Positions 46,418 to 56,800 of a stretch of 64,000 bases of DNA are shown here, piece after piece. The stretch is from Sphagnum compactum (taxonomy: Eukaryota > Bryophyta > Sphagnopsida > Sphagnales), in NCBI GenBank assembly GCA_965153455.1, contig OZ234495.1, forward strand, positions 24,424,875 to 24,488,874. Direction: 5' to 3'. A program made the translations under genes and the position numbers. Numbering within the stretch: the first letter of the stretch is position 1; every line of letters starts with the position of its first letter. Below the pieces are notes generated by a model, which did no database searches, was not told the origin of the DNA, and saw only the letters and a list, made by a program, of their open reading frames with translations.

Positions 46418-46630
46418 GTACCTGGGCCAGTTGGACATAAGTTATATTAATTTTAGAAATGCTGAATTTTATATTTTAAAAAATCAAGAATTAAAAAAAA
46501 GAGAATCTGATGGAATATTTGAAAATATATCAGATTAATTCTCAAATATTTCCATCGATTCTATTGTCAAAATGGAATGCTCAAAATTAGTTAATTATTC
46601 AACAAACATGTGTCGAATTGGCCAAGGTAC
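46418..46630 (-). mobile_element. MITE-like element, copy 2 (~213 bp), inverted
   Basis: Termini are GTACCTGGGCCAGTTGGACA (46,418-46,437) and TGTCGAATTGGCCAAGGTAC (46,611-46,630). Its reverse complement aligns with copy 1 well past the termini (AATAATTAA and CATT/TTTCATT blocks). An internal hairpin pairs 46,502-46,522 with 46,542-46,562 (AGAATC.GATGGAA.ATATTTGA). The two copies sit inverted, 111 bp apart, so about 100 bp at each outer edge forms a foldback. Confidence 0.7.
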
Positions 46631-46860
46631 CACGGTATGGGCCATAAAACCACGAGTGAGTCAAATTTTACTTCCCAGGCAAACCCTTTAGTGTCTATTG
46701 TGTGTGCACATTGGATTCTCAAACAAGAAGAAGAAGATGCCATTTCCATGCCAAAGACAAAAGATAGTTCACAGTTTGCATTAAGAACCTTTTGTGAAGG
46801 CATTATTACGTGACCGTAAAAAGTAATGAAGATCTGGATTTTAAAGACAGATTAAAAAAG

Positions 46861-46990
46861 AAACCCCATTATTACAGAAAACCCACAAAGAAGAGAACCC
46901 ATGTTTTCCATGGTTTAAAACCAATGGAAAAACCCTTTAAAAAAAACCCCATTATTACAGAAAACCCCATAATATGAACCCATGTTTTCA
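46861..46990. repeat. Short duplication (~83 bp apart)
   Basis: CCCCATTATTACAGAAAACC and, further on, GAACCCATGTTTTC occur twice, with the blocks at about 46,864 and 46,947. The second copy follows a CCATGG...CCAATGG dyad. Confidence 0.8.
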
Positions 46991-47685
46991 TGCCAGTCAG
47001 GAACAAATGATTATGTTTCATTCTGCTCTTTCTTTCCCTGTGTCCTGACCTGTGTGAATAATTGAAGATCAGGGATTGTGCAGGTGACATCTCTTGATCA
47101 GTACAACTTACAACAACAAATGCCTTCTTGGGTACTAAGTTACATGATATTTATATCCCAAAGATATATATTCATGATTGGATGAGATAGTTCACAGCTG
47201 ATGGATGGGGGAAAACCCACCCAAAAGATCAGCTACACTTCAGGAGATAATATAGTTATCCGTAAAGTCAGGCGATTAGGGGGCGAGAATGGCCAGTTTC
47301 GGCATAAGAGGGCATCAAATGTGTACCTGGGAATGAAAATTTTACAAAACCAAATAATTGGGACCCAAACTAAATTTTCCACCAATTTTGGCAGTAAACT
47401 GAACTGAGTTTCATCCTGTCTTTCCTTTTACCTGAGCGCCTCCACTGCTGCTGCATATACTTTCACTGCTCCTACCTTGTACAACGAGTTTCAGCATTTC
47501 ATACTGAGATTTGATAAAATTTCCTTATTTTGTGGATACCACTGAAAGAGGGGATAGGGGGTGAAAGCAGCCCTAAAGACAGGGTGACTTTACAGATAAC
47601 TCTAATATGTTTACTGTTTCCCACTAAATGCATCTCACTCATCAGTGTTATTTTAATGAATTTTCTAATGTAATCAAAGAGGTGA
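46991..47685. other. Noncoding stretch, no gene seen
   Basis: Composition is closer to balanced than further left. No frame carries a recognisable motif (47,201-47,407 plus and 47,499-47,726 minus were examined). Confidence 0.45.
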
Positions 47686-48085
47686 TCGTCCATAGGAAGA
47701 TTTAACCAAATCTGGCTATAAGCCATATATGAAAGTGCAAATTGTTATTCATCCTTTTATAGTTTGGCTACATATTGGAACCAACTGTAAAAATCTGGTG
47801 ATCTTCACTATTTTATTTTGGGGTTCTGGTGATTGAAACTTAGTTTTAAAGAAAAAGGCTTCTGGCACCCATAACAGTAAAATGATCCATACACAAGATT
47901 GTGAAATCTTGTGAAACTCCATTTGGGTGTGTAAGTATGTCCATGATACAATGCCCTCCAAGTGGGCCAGTAGAAGAAGATGACTCTTTTTGATTGGGCA
48001 GTCATTATGACTGGTCCAAGTTGTGATATTCAAAATAGTCTCTCACTTCATAATGTCCACTTTTTCATGTTTATGGGTTGAGATG
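47686..48085 (+). repeat. Dispersed repeat family S, copy 1
   Basis: Shared landmarks are a (C/T)ATAGGAAGAT word, an AAATCTGGCTATAA-like word, TTTGGCTACA(T/C)ATTGG (about 47,763), and GGTGATTGAAAC. The same order is found at 52.74-52.92 kb and 61.17-61.45 kb. The right part, GATTGGGCAGTCATTATGAC to TTTTTCATGTTTATGGGT (47,990-48,080), recurs at 50.65-50.76 kb. Family unknown. Confidence 0.6.
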
Positions 48086-49620
48086 GGGGAATAATCAACA
48101 TTATGCTTCATACAGTAAAGTATGATAGAGGCCAAAATAGGGGGTGTGCATGTAGATGCTCTTATTTGAGTGAAATCTGGTTTGCTTCTAGTTTTGAAAA
48201 TCAAAGGTTTTTTGAAACATGTGTAGAGTTAGTTGAGGTTTTTGAGTTGAATGTTTCAGTGTGATGGAGAAAGCGAGAATGTGCATCATCGCAATTTTGC
48301 AAGCTCATTGAATGCAACCTTTGAATGAAATTCCGTTGCAACTTTTCTATCCATGGTGAGTGTTCAATTTTCACGTAAGTATGGCAAGTGTGGAGGAGTG
48401 CTTAGTGTTCAACAAATGTGAGAATTTTAAAACTTTTGTCAATGTCCATGTTCTATCTTTTGTTATGTTATGTCTTTTGTCTTGTGTTTGTCATTTTTTC
48501 TTGCTTCCTTTTTGTCAGGAAGCTCAAGGTTTGTTATGCATTGTAGGTTTTCTTGTGCACATTTGTTTGCGTCCACTCTCATATTGCCATTCTCTCATAT
48601 CCTTATTTGTGACCTTCTACTTATATCCTCCCCCCCCCTGGCCTTTTCCTTGCTATAGTTACCATGGAGTTTTCCTCTCTAAACATTAACAATGTTATTG
48701 TGCAACTAAACATAATTCTATTGGCATGTGTGTTGTTGTTGGGTGCTTGGTAGGATACAATTCTAGTAGCATTGTGAACACTTTAGAAGAGAAAGCCCAT
48801 GGGTAATTTTTTTATGTTCAATCAAGGTCTTCTCTATTGAGTAGACTATGGTGTGAACCTCATTTTTCGCATCAATTGCTTTTTTTCACTTTTGTTCAAG
48901 TAGGTGACATTGGTGTTTTTCCATGGACTATTTTGATGATTAGGGTTTTTTTAATAGCATACTTTTGTGGACCATGGCTACCTTTTTTTGGGGAGGTGAC
49001 TTGTGATTTTTGTACATGGTTGATTTTGTGAGATTTTTTCTAGCCTACCATGAATTTGGACTTCTTGTTGTTCCTTCCAACTTCATCATGGATTCTTTTA
49101 TACTTGAGTTGTTCCTTGTTCCTTCTAGCTTGATTGGATCTAGAAACACATAATTGTGGTAAGTGCATTTATTGAGTTGTCCCTTACGGCATGGTTGATT
49201 CTTGAAACATGGCTAATATCAAAGGCTTATGTAATGTAAGTTGTGAGTTACTAATTCATTGAAACTTGAAACATGGCTTTTTAAAAAACTTGAGCCTAGA
49301 TTTGGACCACTTCATGAGCTCTGGGTCCAAAGGGATAGATCTACCGATTGGGAAGATCTCCCTTTTGTTTACCTATAGAATTTGGTTTGTCCCCCGGGAT
49401 TCAGAATTTGCAGTGAATTTTTGAATGAAATTTGCATAAATGTGATTTTGGGGGGTTTTAATTTACAGATTTTAAAATATTAATAATAATAAAGAAGGAG
49501 ATTCTATTTTAGGTTCTATTAGGTAGCCAATAATAGAGAAGGAATGCTCAGATCGGTTTTATTGCTTATAGCCAAATTGGGCTAAATCTGCTTGTGGATG
49601 ATCAGCACTCCAGCTACATC
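48086..49620. other. Noncoding stretch, no gene seen
   Basis: A (C)9 run is at about 48,631-48,638. Plus frames at 48,360-48,689 and 48,837-49,031 are hydrophobic, Phe/Cys-rich and unrecognised. Confidence 0.45.
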
Positions 49621-49639
49621 TTCTGGTCTTTCAAGAGCT

Positions 49640-49945
49640 CCAAACATTACTCATCAGTTTTGGGCAGTGATTAAAAACGAGAACAGACGCCATCGGTTAT
49701 CAAGACGGTTCTTAGGAATCATAATCATTGTTCTTTTTCTTTTTAAAAAAAAGAATCAAAGAACCGGTTTTGAAATCTAATCACACGGTTCTCACAGAGC
49801 TGAAAAGTGAAATACGCAGCCATAAAAGCTGCCAGTTTTGGTCAGTTCTCTGATGAAAACCGTCGGTTCTTTAATTATCATTTTTTCAAAGAACTGGAAC
49901 AGAAAATTCTCTGATTTCAATTTTGGAACAAATTTATTCTTTGAA
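49640..49945. repeat. AACCGG/GGTTCT-rich repeat, copy 1
   Basis: CGCCATCGGTTATCAAGACG, GGTTCTTAGGAATC, AAAGAACCGGTTTTGA, CACGGTTCTCAC and AACCGTCGGTTCTTT carry the same short word in both orientations. The first part aligns with 63,380-63,450 (CGGTTATCAGAAACATGAAC; GGTTATCAGGGCGGCTCTCA), so it is a dispersed family. It looks like a decayed inverted-repeat transposon, without defined ends. Confidence 0.6.
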
Positions 49946-49951
49946 CTGTAA

Positions 49952-50605
49952 GAGCAGATCCACCACCGACAGTATAGTACTTTGAATGAAGTGCAACCTT
50001 CAAGTAACTTGGCCTTATACCAGCATCTCAAGCAATATGTGACCCCTCCAGAAAGAAATATGTCTCTCATCCAAGTTTAGTTATTTTACTTTTTTCCAAC
50101 CTCAGCCATAAAACTCAAACTAGGACTGCAAATGGGTGTGAGAGTACTACCCTAGTACCTAGGCTTGTTAGACATTGATTGATATTTTTTTGGATTTTCC
50201 AAAATTTCTGAAAAAATCTATCTACCCATCCCATGTTGAAAATCTGAAAGCAGCTCTCAAGTACACTACCTTGATTATTTAATATAGTGCCTACTTATAA
50301 ATATTTTCTTTTATTTTATTGCTGAAAGCAAATGAAAATGAATTTTTATTTTTTTAATTTATCAGGCACCTTGCTGATGAACTAGCCCATGTGGTATGAT
50401 AATAGCAATCCACTTGGACAATCAAACTATCTAGCCAATCAATGGCAGGTGGCAAGACCTGCTGCTGTGCCTTTTACCAGCCTCGACAAACAGTGCAAAA
50501 TTTCTGGGCCAAAAGCATTTTGCTGAGCCAAACCAGTATGTTTTGATTTTTCTTCAACTAATTTTCATTTGGAGCGTCGCATACTGAGCACTGGTGGAGT
50601 TGCTC
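49952..50605. mobile_element. Tourist/Harbinger-like MITE (654 bp) with TAA target duplication
   Basis: The left end GAGCAGATCCACCACCG and the right end (CACTGGTGGAGTTGCTC) are inverted repeats. They are flanked by TAA on both sides (49,949-49,951 and 50,606-50,608), the target duplication known for PIF/Harbinger-type elements. The interior is noncoding and contains a partial relative of the 46-kb MITE at about 50,155-50,270, so that element may have inserted here. Assignment to the superfamily is an inference from TIR style and TSD. Confidence 0.6.
50155..50272. mobile_element. Partial relative of the 46-kb MITE
   Basis: GTACCTAGGCTTGTTAGACAT resembles the left terminus of the 46-kb elements. 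The segment ends near a second GTAC at 50,272 without a clear inverted partner. Weak, possibly a decayed copy. Confidence 0.3.
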
Positions 50606-50639
50606 TAAATGTGCATATGGTACAATGGTGTCTGTAAAG

Positions 50640-50770
50640 TAAGGAAAAAAGACTGCTTCTGATTGGCTCAATGTAATGCGTGGCCCAGATGATGAGACTT
50701 AAATAGGTAGTCTCACACCTTTTCATACTGTTCAATTTTTCATGTTTATGGGTAAGGCTTGAGAAATGTT
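50640..50770 (+). repeat. Dispersed repeat family S, partial copy
   Basis: TCTGATTGGCTCAATGTAAT, GATGAGACTTAAATAGGTAG and CAATTTTTCATGTTTATGGGT align in order with 47,990-48,080. It represents only the right part of the family. Confidence 0.6.
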
Positions 50771-50918
50771 TTTCACTCTGATTTGGATTTGCCAAATATA
50801 CTATGAAAGGCCCATTCTTCTAGTTTGCCCGGATGTTCTCTCTCCAGCACAGACATGTTCTTCTACGTAGGATAAGGACCAAGAAGGGGGCCATTCTGGG
50901 AATGCCGGTCAGGTGTAA

Positions 50919-51229
50919 GAGCATCTCCACCCCACGTCGGCAAACAACTCCTTTATTTTAAAATAGAATACCGTTTAATGATCACTGTTCCCACCCACAA
51001 ATGTCATAAAAGTTCTTTTAAAAACACTCAAAGACCATTGATGTCTTGACATCTGGACGAGTAATAGTCACTGTCCAAATCCATAGTAGAACAAAGCTTT
51101 TAAAGGGGTTAAAATGACCACTGCAAAATGGACCATCAATACCGGGGAACAACAGCAGAAAGAATTTGTGCTATCCTGCTGCCAGATTAAATGAAAAGGG
51201 GTGTTTGCTGGTGTGGGGTGAAGATGCGC
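50919..51229. mobile_element. Tourist-like MITE (~311 bp)
   Basis: The left end GAGCATCTCCACCCCACGTC (then GGCAAACAACTCC) and the right end (GTGTTTGCTGGTGTGGGGTG, then AAGATGCGC) form imperfect terminal inverted repeats of about 30 bp. TAA precedes the left end, while AGG follows the right end, so the target duplication is decayed or the end is off by a few bases. The terminus resembles that of the 654-bp element just upstream, so they are probably one family. No coding capacity. Confidence 0.7.
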
Positions 51230-52015
51230 AGGCAGGAGTCAAGCATGGGACCCAAATTACTTGAATAGGCCGTGCTGTGCGAAGTTCTAAAGATCTCGTC
51301 GAATTTTAACAACTGTGATTTTTTTTTGAGAAGGGGAGGAGGCATGTTACATTGACATGGAAATACTTTATGAGGCTAAAGTTGCCTCCACATACACTAA
51401 AAATTTCTATCTGTTGGTTCGGACGGACAAATTTAGGGTCGGAGGGGTGCAAGAGAGGGGAAATTTACAATCCTTTGGATCCACCACCCTTGGTCCGATA
51501 CGGATGTGGACATTGTCCTTCCAACCAACAGAAAGGAATGGTTTACCCTGGAACCCAGACATCCCTGAAGAAACAAAACAATGCTGCGGATTAGGGAATT
51601 GGCAGAAAGACTAATAGTAACCAGTGGTCAAAACCCATGATATTGAAACGTGGACTATTCCCTTAACCGCTGGTCGGAAAATCACGGGTCATGGGAATCA
51701 TCCTATGTAATCATCCAATATCCGGGGATAAGAAGCTCGGGCTTTTTAGGACAGAAGGGGCGGGGCGGGCCAGGGCAGGGGGGCATGGAGGCTGCATTCT
51801 CGTGAATGTTGGATGACCTGATATCATACCATGTCATGGCCCGACAACATTCCAAGGTGTTCAGCAAGCTTGTTGCTGACCATCCATCCATTCCTTTGGT
51901 TCATTATTTCATTCATTCATTCATTCAATCATTCATTCATTTGTTTGTTTTCCCAGTACATCCCAACAGGGCTCAGGATTGATAGAGGGAGACAGTTAAG
52001 TCTACTGAAAAACGA
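51230..52015. other. GC-richer noncoding stretch
   Basis: Composition is more balanced, with GGGGCGGGGCGGGCCAGG-type sequence at about 51,759. Plus frames at 51,352-51,594 and 51,357-51,614 overlap each other in different frames; the second reads TYTKNFYLLVRTDKFRVGG and could be a remnant of a real protein, but I recognise no domain. Confidence 0.4.
51908..51941. repeat. (ATTC)n microsatellite
   Basis: About eight ATTC units with one interruption (TCAATC). Confidence 0.9.
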
Positions 52016-52150
52016 ATGACAGGCAAATATTTCCAATCAAAATATCATGCAACGAATGGACAGATTTTACTCCAATGGATGAATGTCAGGCATATATTTC
52101 CAATCAAAAAATCATGTCAAAAAAAATGGACAGATTTGACCCCAATGGAT
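52016..52150. repeat. Tandem duplication (~66 bp)
   Basis: ATTTCCAATCAAAA, followed by TCATG and later ATGGACAGATTT...CCAATGGAT, occurs in two adjacent diverged copies (ATTTCC at 52,029 and 52,095). Confidence 0.85.
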
Positions 52151-52739
52151 CAAAAGGCAGCCTTTTCTTTTTCAGTGCCATATTTCAAAATTAAATTAAA
52201 ATAAAATAAAAATCTGGCATCTGATATCTGACCCCTGGGTACATATCAAAAAAATATGTAGGAACCAAATCTGATATAATATGTTTGTTGTAGTTCTCAA
52301 AACAATTCTAAGAACTGGTCAAATAACCTTCAATTAACTACTGGCTCTTAATTTCAGGGTTTTTTTTATAAAAAAAACCTGGATTGGATGTTCTTTGATT
52401 TTGAAAGTTTCAAAAGAAATAAGAACAAGAGAGTTTTTTGAATTCCATTTATAATTTTTTTTAAAAAAAAAACAGAAACAGAGATTTCTAACATTTTGAA
52501 AAAAAGAAAAAAAAATAATTGGAAAAAAAAATTTGCCCAACATTGGTCTTGACATGGTTGTTTGTGCCTGGTTCCTTAGTTTCATGCCTTTTTTGTATTC
52601 GACTTTTAAAATCACCGTTTTAAATTTCACTTCATCCACGATTACTTAAGTTAATTTGTATTAAGTAGTTTACAAAAATAGATTTTCCATGTTTCCAGTG
52701 CATGTATTCTCAAATTTATGATGAAACTGAGGTGACAAT
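52151..52739. other. AT-rich noncoding stretch
   Basis: Long A and T runs (about 52,360-52,530) dominate. The minus frame at 52,334-52,639 is Phe/Lys-rich low complexity. Confidence 0.5.
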
Positions 52740-52930
52740 AATTCCTAAGATTATTTAGCCAAATTTGGCTATAAATAATTCGAAAAAAAAAACATAATCA
52801 CCCTTTTGTGATTTTGGCTACACATTGGATTTTAAAATAGAATATTGGGAAGAAAAAAAGAAAGAAAAAAAAACTCCAAAGTTGGGTGATTAAAAAAACT
52901 CCAAAATTTTTATTTTCTGCCATTCTGAAA
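52740..52930 (+). repeat. Dispersed repeat family S, copy 2
   Basis: TTAGCCAAATTTGGCTATAA, a CACCCTTTTGTGATTTTGGC block, CTACACATTGG and GGGTGATTAAAAAAACTCC match the order of family copies at 47.7 and 61.2 kb, with long A-runs inserted. Confidence 0.6.
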
Positions 52931-53760
52931 AGAAAATCACGATCAAGGATTGTGGTGACAGGAGTTCAATGGTTACAATAAGTTGTAAAGTTACTGGCTA
53001 CGTCAAATTGGAGGTTGTAGAGCAATTAACAAATTGTGTTGATTGCGGGGTCCTCAGACTATGCCCACCACTCCAAGACTAAATTTTCAATATATATATA
53101 TATATATATATATAAAATAAAAAATCAGATAAATATGGAGAGGACAATGGAATCTGATGGAAGAAGATTTGAAACAATATATAAAATACAAGAAATAAAT
53201 AAATAAATAAACAAGACAACCGACCACAACCCATTTGCATGTTCCTTCATATCAACTAGATTTTGCATAGCCCCCCAACATATGGACTGGAGTGTCGTGA
53301 TCATTTGAACTGGCCTGGATGTAGTCAGGTGGAGAGGAGTGCAGCCTTTATAACACAAGTGGGGCTCAACCCCAACCCTCGCCTGGGCTGCTTAATAATT
53401 TATAGTATGTTCGAAGTAAACTTTTAAGGAGGAGTTTCTCTCCAAAGACTGACTTCTTCTTCTTCTTCTTCTCCTTTTTTTGTTTTTTTTTTGTTCAGTA
53501 GTCTTATTTTATTCAGCATTAAGTACTTGTTTCACGTAATGTTTTGTCATATGTGTGGATTATTATTTTATTTTAAATTTTTATCGGGGTTTAGAAAATA
53601 AAATGTTGCCAGTTTGAAGTGTAGTACTTTGTGATTGAGGGATTGCAAATTGTTGTGTATGTTGTTGTCGTCTGCATTACTTTACAGGCAGCAGCACTGA
53701 CTTACATACTTGGCCAGCTGTGGACTACAAGAGTTGTTGTTTTTGTTTCTGTCTGCAGTT
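52931..53760. other. Noncoding stretch with microsatellites
   Basis: (TA)12 at 53,091-53,114, (AAAT/AAATA)n near 53,193-53,215, and (CTT)7 at 53,453-53,473 are visible. No gene was recognised. Confidence 0.55.
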
Positions 53761-53764
53761 GCTC

Positions 53765-53895
53765 CCAACTCTAAATCCAATGGTCAATTGGAACCCAGAC
53801 ATCACCGTACACAAGAGGCAAAGAGAGAACACACTCTAAATCCAATGGTCAATTGGAACCCAGACTGCTCCCTACAAGAGGCAAAAAGAGAGTGA
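53765..53895. repeat. 65-bp tandem duplication
   Basis: CTCTAAATCCAATGGTCAAT, then TGGAACCCAGAC and later ACAAGAGGCAAA(A/G)AGAGA, occurs at 53,769 and 53,834. The copies are close to identical, so it is recent relative to other repeats here. Confidence 0.92.
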
Positions 53896-56800
53896 TCAAG
53901 TGAGCACATCCGCCTTCAATCACCACAAGCACACACACAAACTGGAATAATTTTTATTTGTGAAACTGAATTTGTGCCATATATTGGGGGGTAGGTGTGA
54001 GGGGAGAGCCAAAGGAAGACGTACCATAGCTACTAATAATGTTCAGCATAAAATAGTTCGTTCATAAAATGTCTAGCCACAAAAAGGAAAAGAATTATTA
54101 ATATGTGTAGAAATTCTTGAGAATCAAACTCTCATGCCAACCATTGCATTCCTATTACAAATACACAACACAAGGTGTACTTTGCATACTTATTCCTTAA
54201 CTATTCAAAATTTTTTAATTAAAATTTGAAATTATATTCTTCACACGTTCACCTTGTAGGTTCTCACCAATTCTACGTTGCTTTGGGGCCTTGATTGTCT
54301 CTCTCACCTTTGTGCACCTTTGTAGACCATTGCAACATCCTTGGCATGACACATCTAAGGCTCATGTGTGTCTCCCATCATTTTTGTAGACGTCTATAGA
54401 CCATCAATTTGTCCTCTATACACCATGTCCAAGGATTGTGCATTTTCATCTTGCCATTATCACCAATTTGCATGGATTTCATCCTCTCCACCAAATTGCA
54501 CAAATGCTTCCACTTCTAGAATGTAATGTGCATTCGTGAAACTTTCTAATTGTGTTGTTGTCATAGTTCTTGTAATCAAAAGCATAAACAATTCTACAAT
54601 CAAAAGTTGAATTTTGTAATCAAACACAAACAAACAAAGTGGAAAGTAAAAAACAACAACCTTTTGATCTTGTTACTATAGTTCTTACACAATAAAAAAG
54701 ACAATCAAATCTGTTGTGAAGGTTTGTATCAAACAAGATGACAAATGTGTTCCATGCAATGACAAAAAAATTGCATAAAAAATTCAAGGATGATTGTTGT
54801 TAGAAGGCAAATTTTTACTTGTATGTTTTTATTTTTTATTGTGACAAACATTTATTTGAAAAATTACCTCCGCTATTTTAGAATGATAGGTGACCGGCTC
54901 CATTGTTTTCAGTCCATATTATAATGAACCATCTAGAAGGAGAGTACATGGCTAAAATGATGCCACTAATTTAAGAAGTATGTTGATTTTGGAAACTCCA
55001 TTATTTTAGGAGACTTAGATTTTTAGGAGTTTGGTGAGTTGATGATTAGGATATAGCCATTGATTTAAATTGAGTTTACTTGGAAATATTTTTTTATGAT
55101 GTAAGGTGAATCACTATCTTCCTAGATAAGTTCCTTTCGCACATAAAAATGATAAGACTTCTAGTTTTTAAGAACCACCAATTTCAAGGGAAAGTTTAAA
55201 GGAGATTTTTTAATGATGAACTTGGAGTAATTTGGAATACAGGTGTGTTTGTAAAGTCTACATGTGTGCATGTCTGGGTGTGAAGTTTATCTTGACTATT
55301 TTTTTATTTTTTTAAAATTGCATTTCCTTGTTTGCACAATAATTGAATCATGGATGACATTAACTATGGCAAAAGGCAATCGTGGAGGAAGAAAAACATG
55401 TGTTCCCCTTTGCATGGTTTGCAACGTTAATTAGAAAATTGAACCAAGGAGGTAATTACTTCCATGTACTCTTGTTGTTTTACTACTGTTCATCTTTTTT
55501 TACAAATTATTCAATATTTTTAATGGAGTTTAATCCAACAACAATAATAAAAACATAAGTGTTAAATATACAATTCCTACTCTGAATCATCCATTTAGTG
55601 TTATAGTACCTCCCAAGTTTACTCAAGTTTACTTGGGCCAATCTAGAGATCAAAATATGGGTGTTATTAATTACACCTTATAAGTTGGGCAAGCCGCAAC
55701 ATTGTTTGAAATGATCCACAATAGAAAAAAAAATTAAGTTCCTATTGGTCAAGAAATCAATTTCCTATAAACAACATTCTTTGTAACAAAAAAAATTGTA
55801 TAACATTGAGGATATAATGTTTTGGAAATAATATCAGAAGTGGATATAGCTTAACAACACTCAACAACATGAACATGTTAGAAAAACAACTACAAATGTG
55901 AATTGTAGTTACAATGTGAAATTTGAAGGAGATTGAAATCATGTTGATCCTTGTTATAGGAGACAATAATGCATGTGATGTAACGATGGTCACTTAACAC
56001 CATGTCAAAAGAAAAACTGAAAAAATATTTTAGCAAACAAGTAATTAAACAAACACCAAAAAAACGGAACAAATGAATAATTAAAATGATTACAAGCTAG
56101 TAAATGAAGAGCTATTGTGAGGAAAAGATGATGACATTATTGAAGATCTAAACTATGAGCTTTGCAACTATATGTGAGGAAAACAATGTGTTATTAATGA
56201 ATAAAACACAATTGTTACAAGAAAAAAATGTTGAAATAAGTTAGCGAACAAAAGGGCTATAGGTTCAAGCAAGAAGAAATAAATGCAATGAGAAGGAAAT
56301 GAACAAATGAAAAAACAAAACAAAACAAGTGAGATGATGCCAACGCCATAAAAGGTGGTGAAAGAGATGGTGCCATGTGTGTTCAAGTTGTGGCCATGAC
56401 ACTACCATGAAATTGACTAAAACCTACCCTATCTAACATCACTAGATGTGATGATTCTATGTGTAAATAATCATAAGTTGACATAGGCAAACCTTTTTGA
56501 ATACCCTAACATGGCATTGTGTGTGTGAATATGGAATCTAACATTAATTACCATCAATCATAATGGTAGGTTACAACATGCCATGTGACAAATTAACAAC
56601 AATTACCTAGGTGTTAAGGTGCTTACCACTAGAGGTGCTAACATCAAGTGTGAATGCAATTTTATTGGTGTAAGATCCCTCCTATTCCCAAGGAGGAGTA
56701 AGTGCAAGAACTCTCCCTCTCCTACACCTTGTGATCTATGTGTGTTTAAGTTCGTGTTGTGTTTTATGGGTAAAACCCATAGGTAGAAGGCATTCCCAAA

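Noticed and set aside
51357-51614. 86-codon ORF as a gene
   Set aside because: It reads somewhat protein-like but overlaps another frame and shows no recognised domain.
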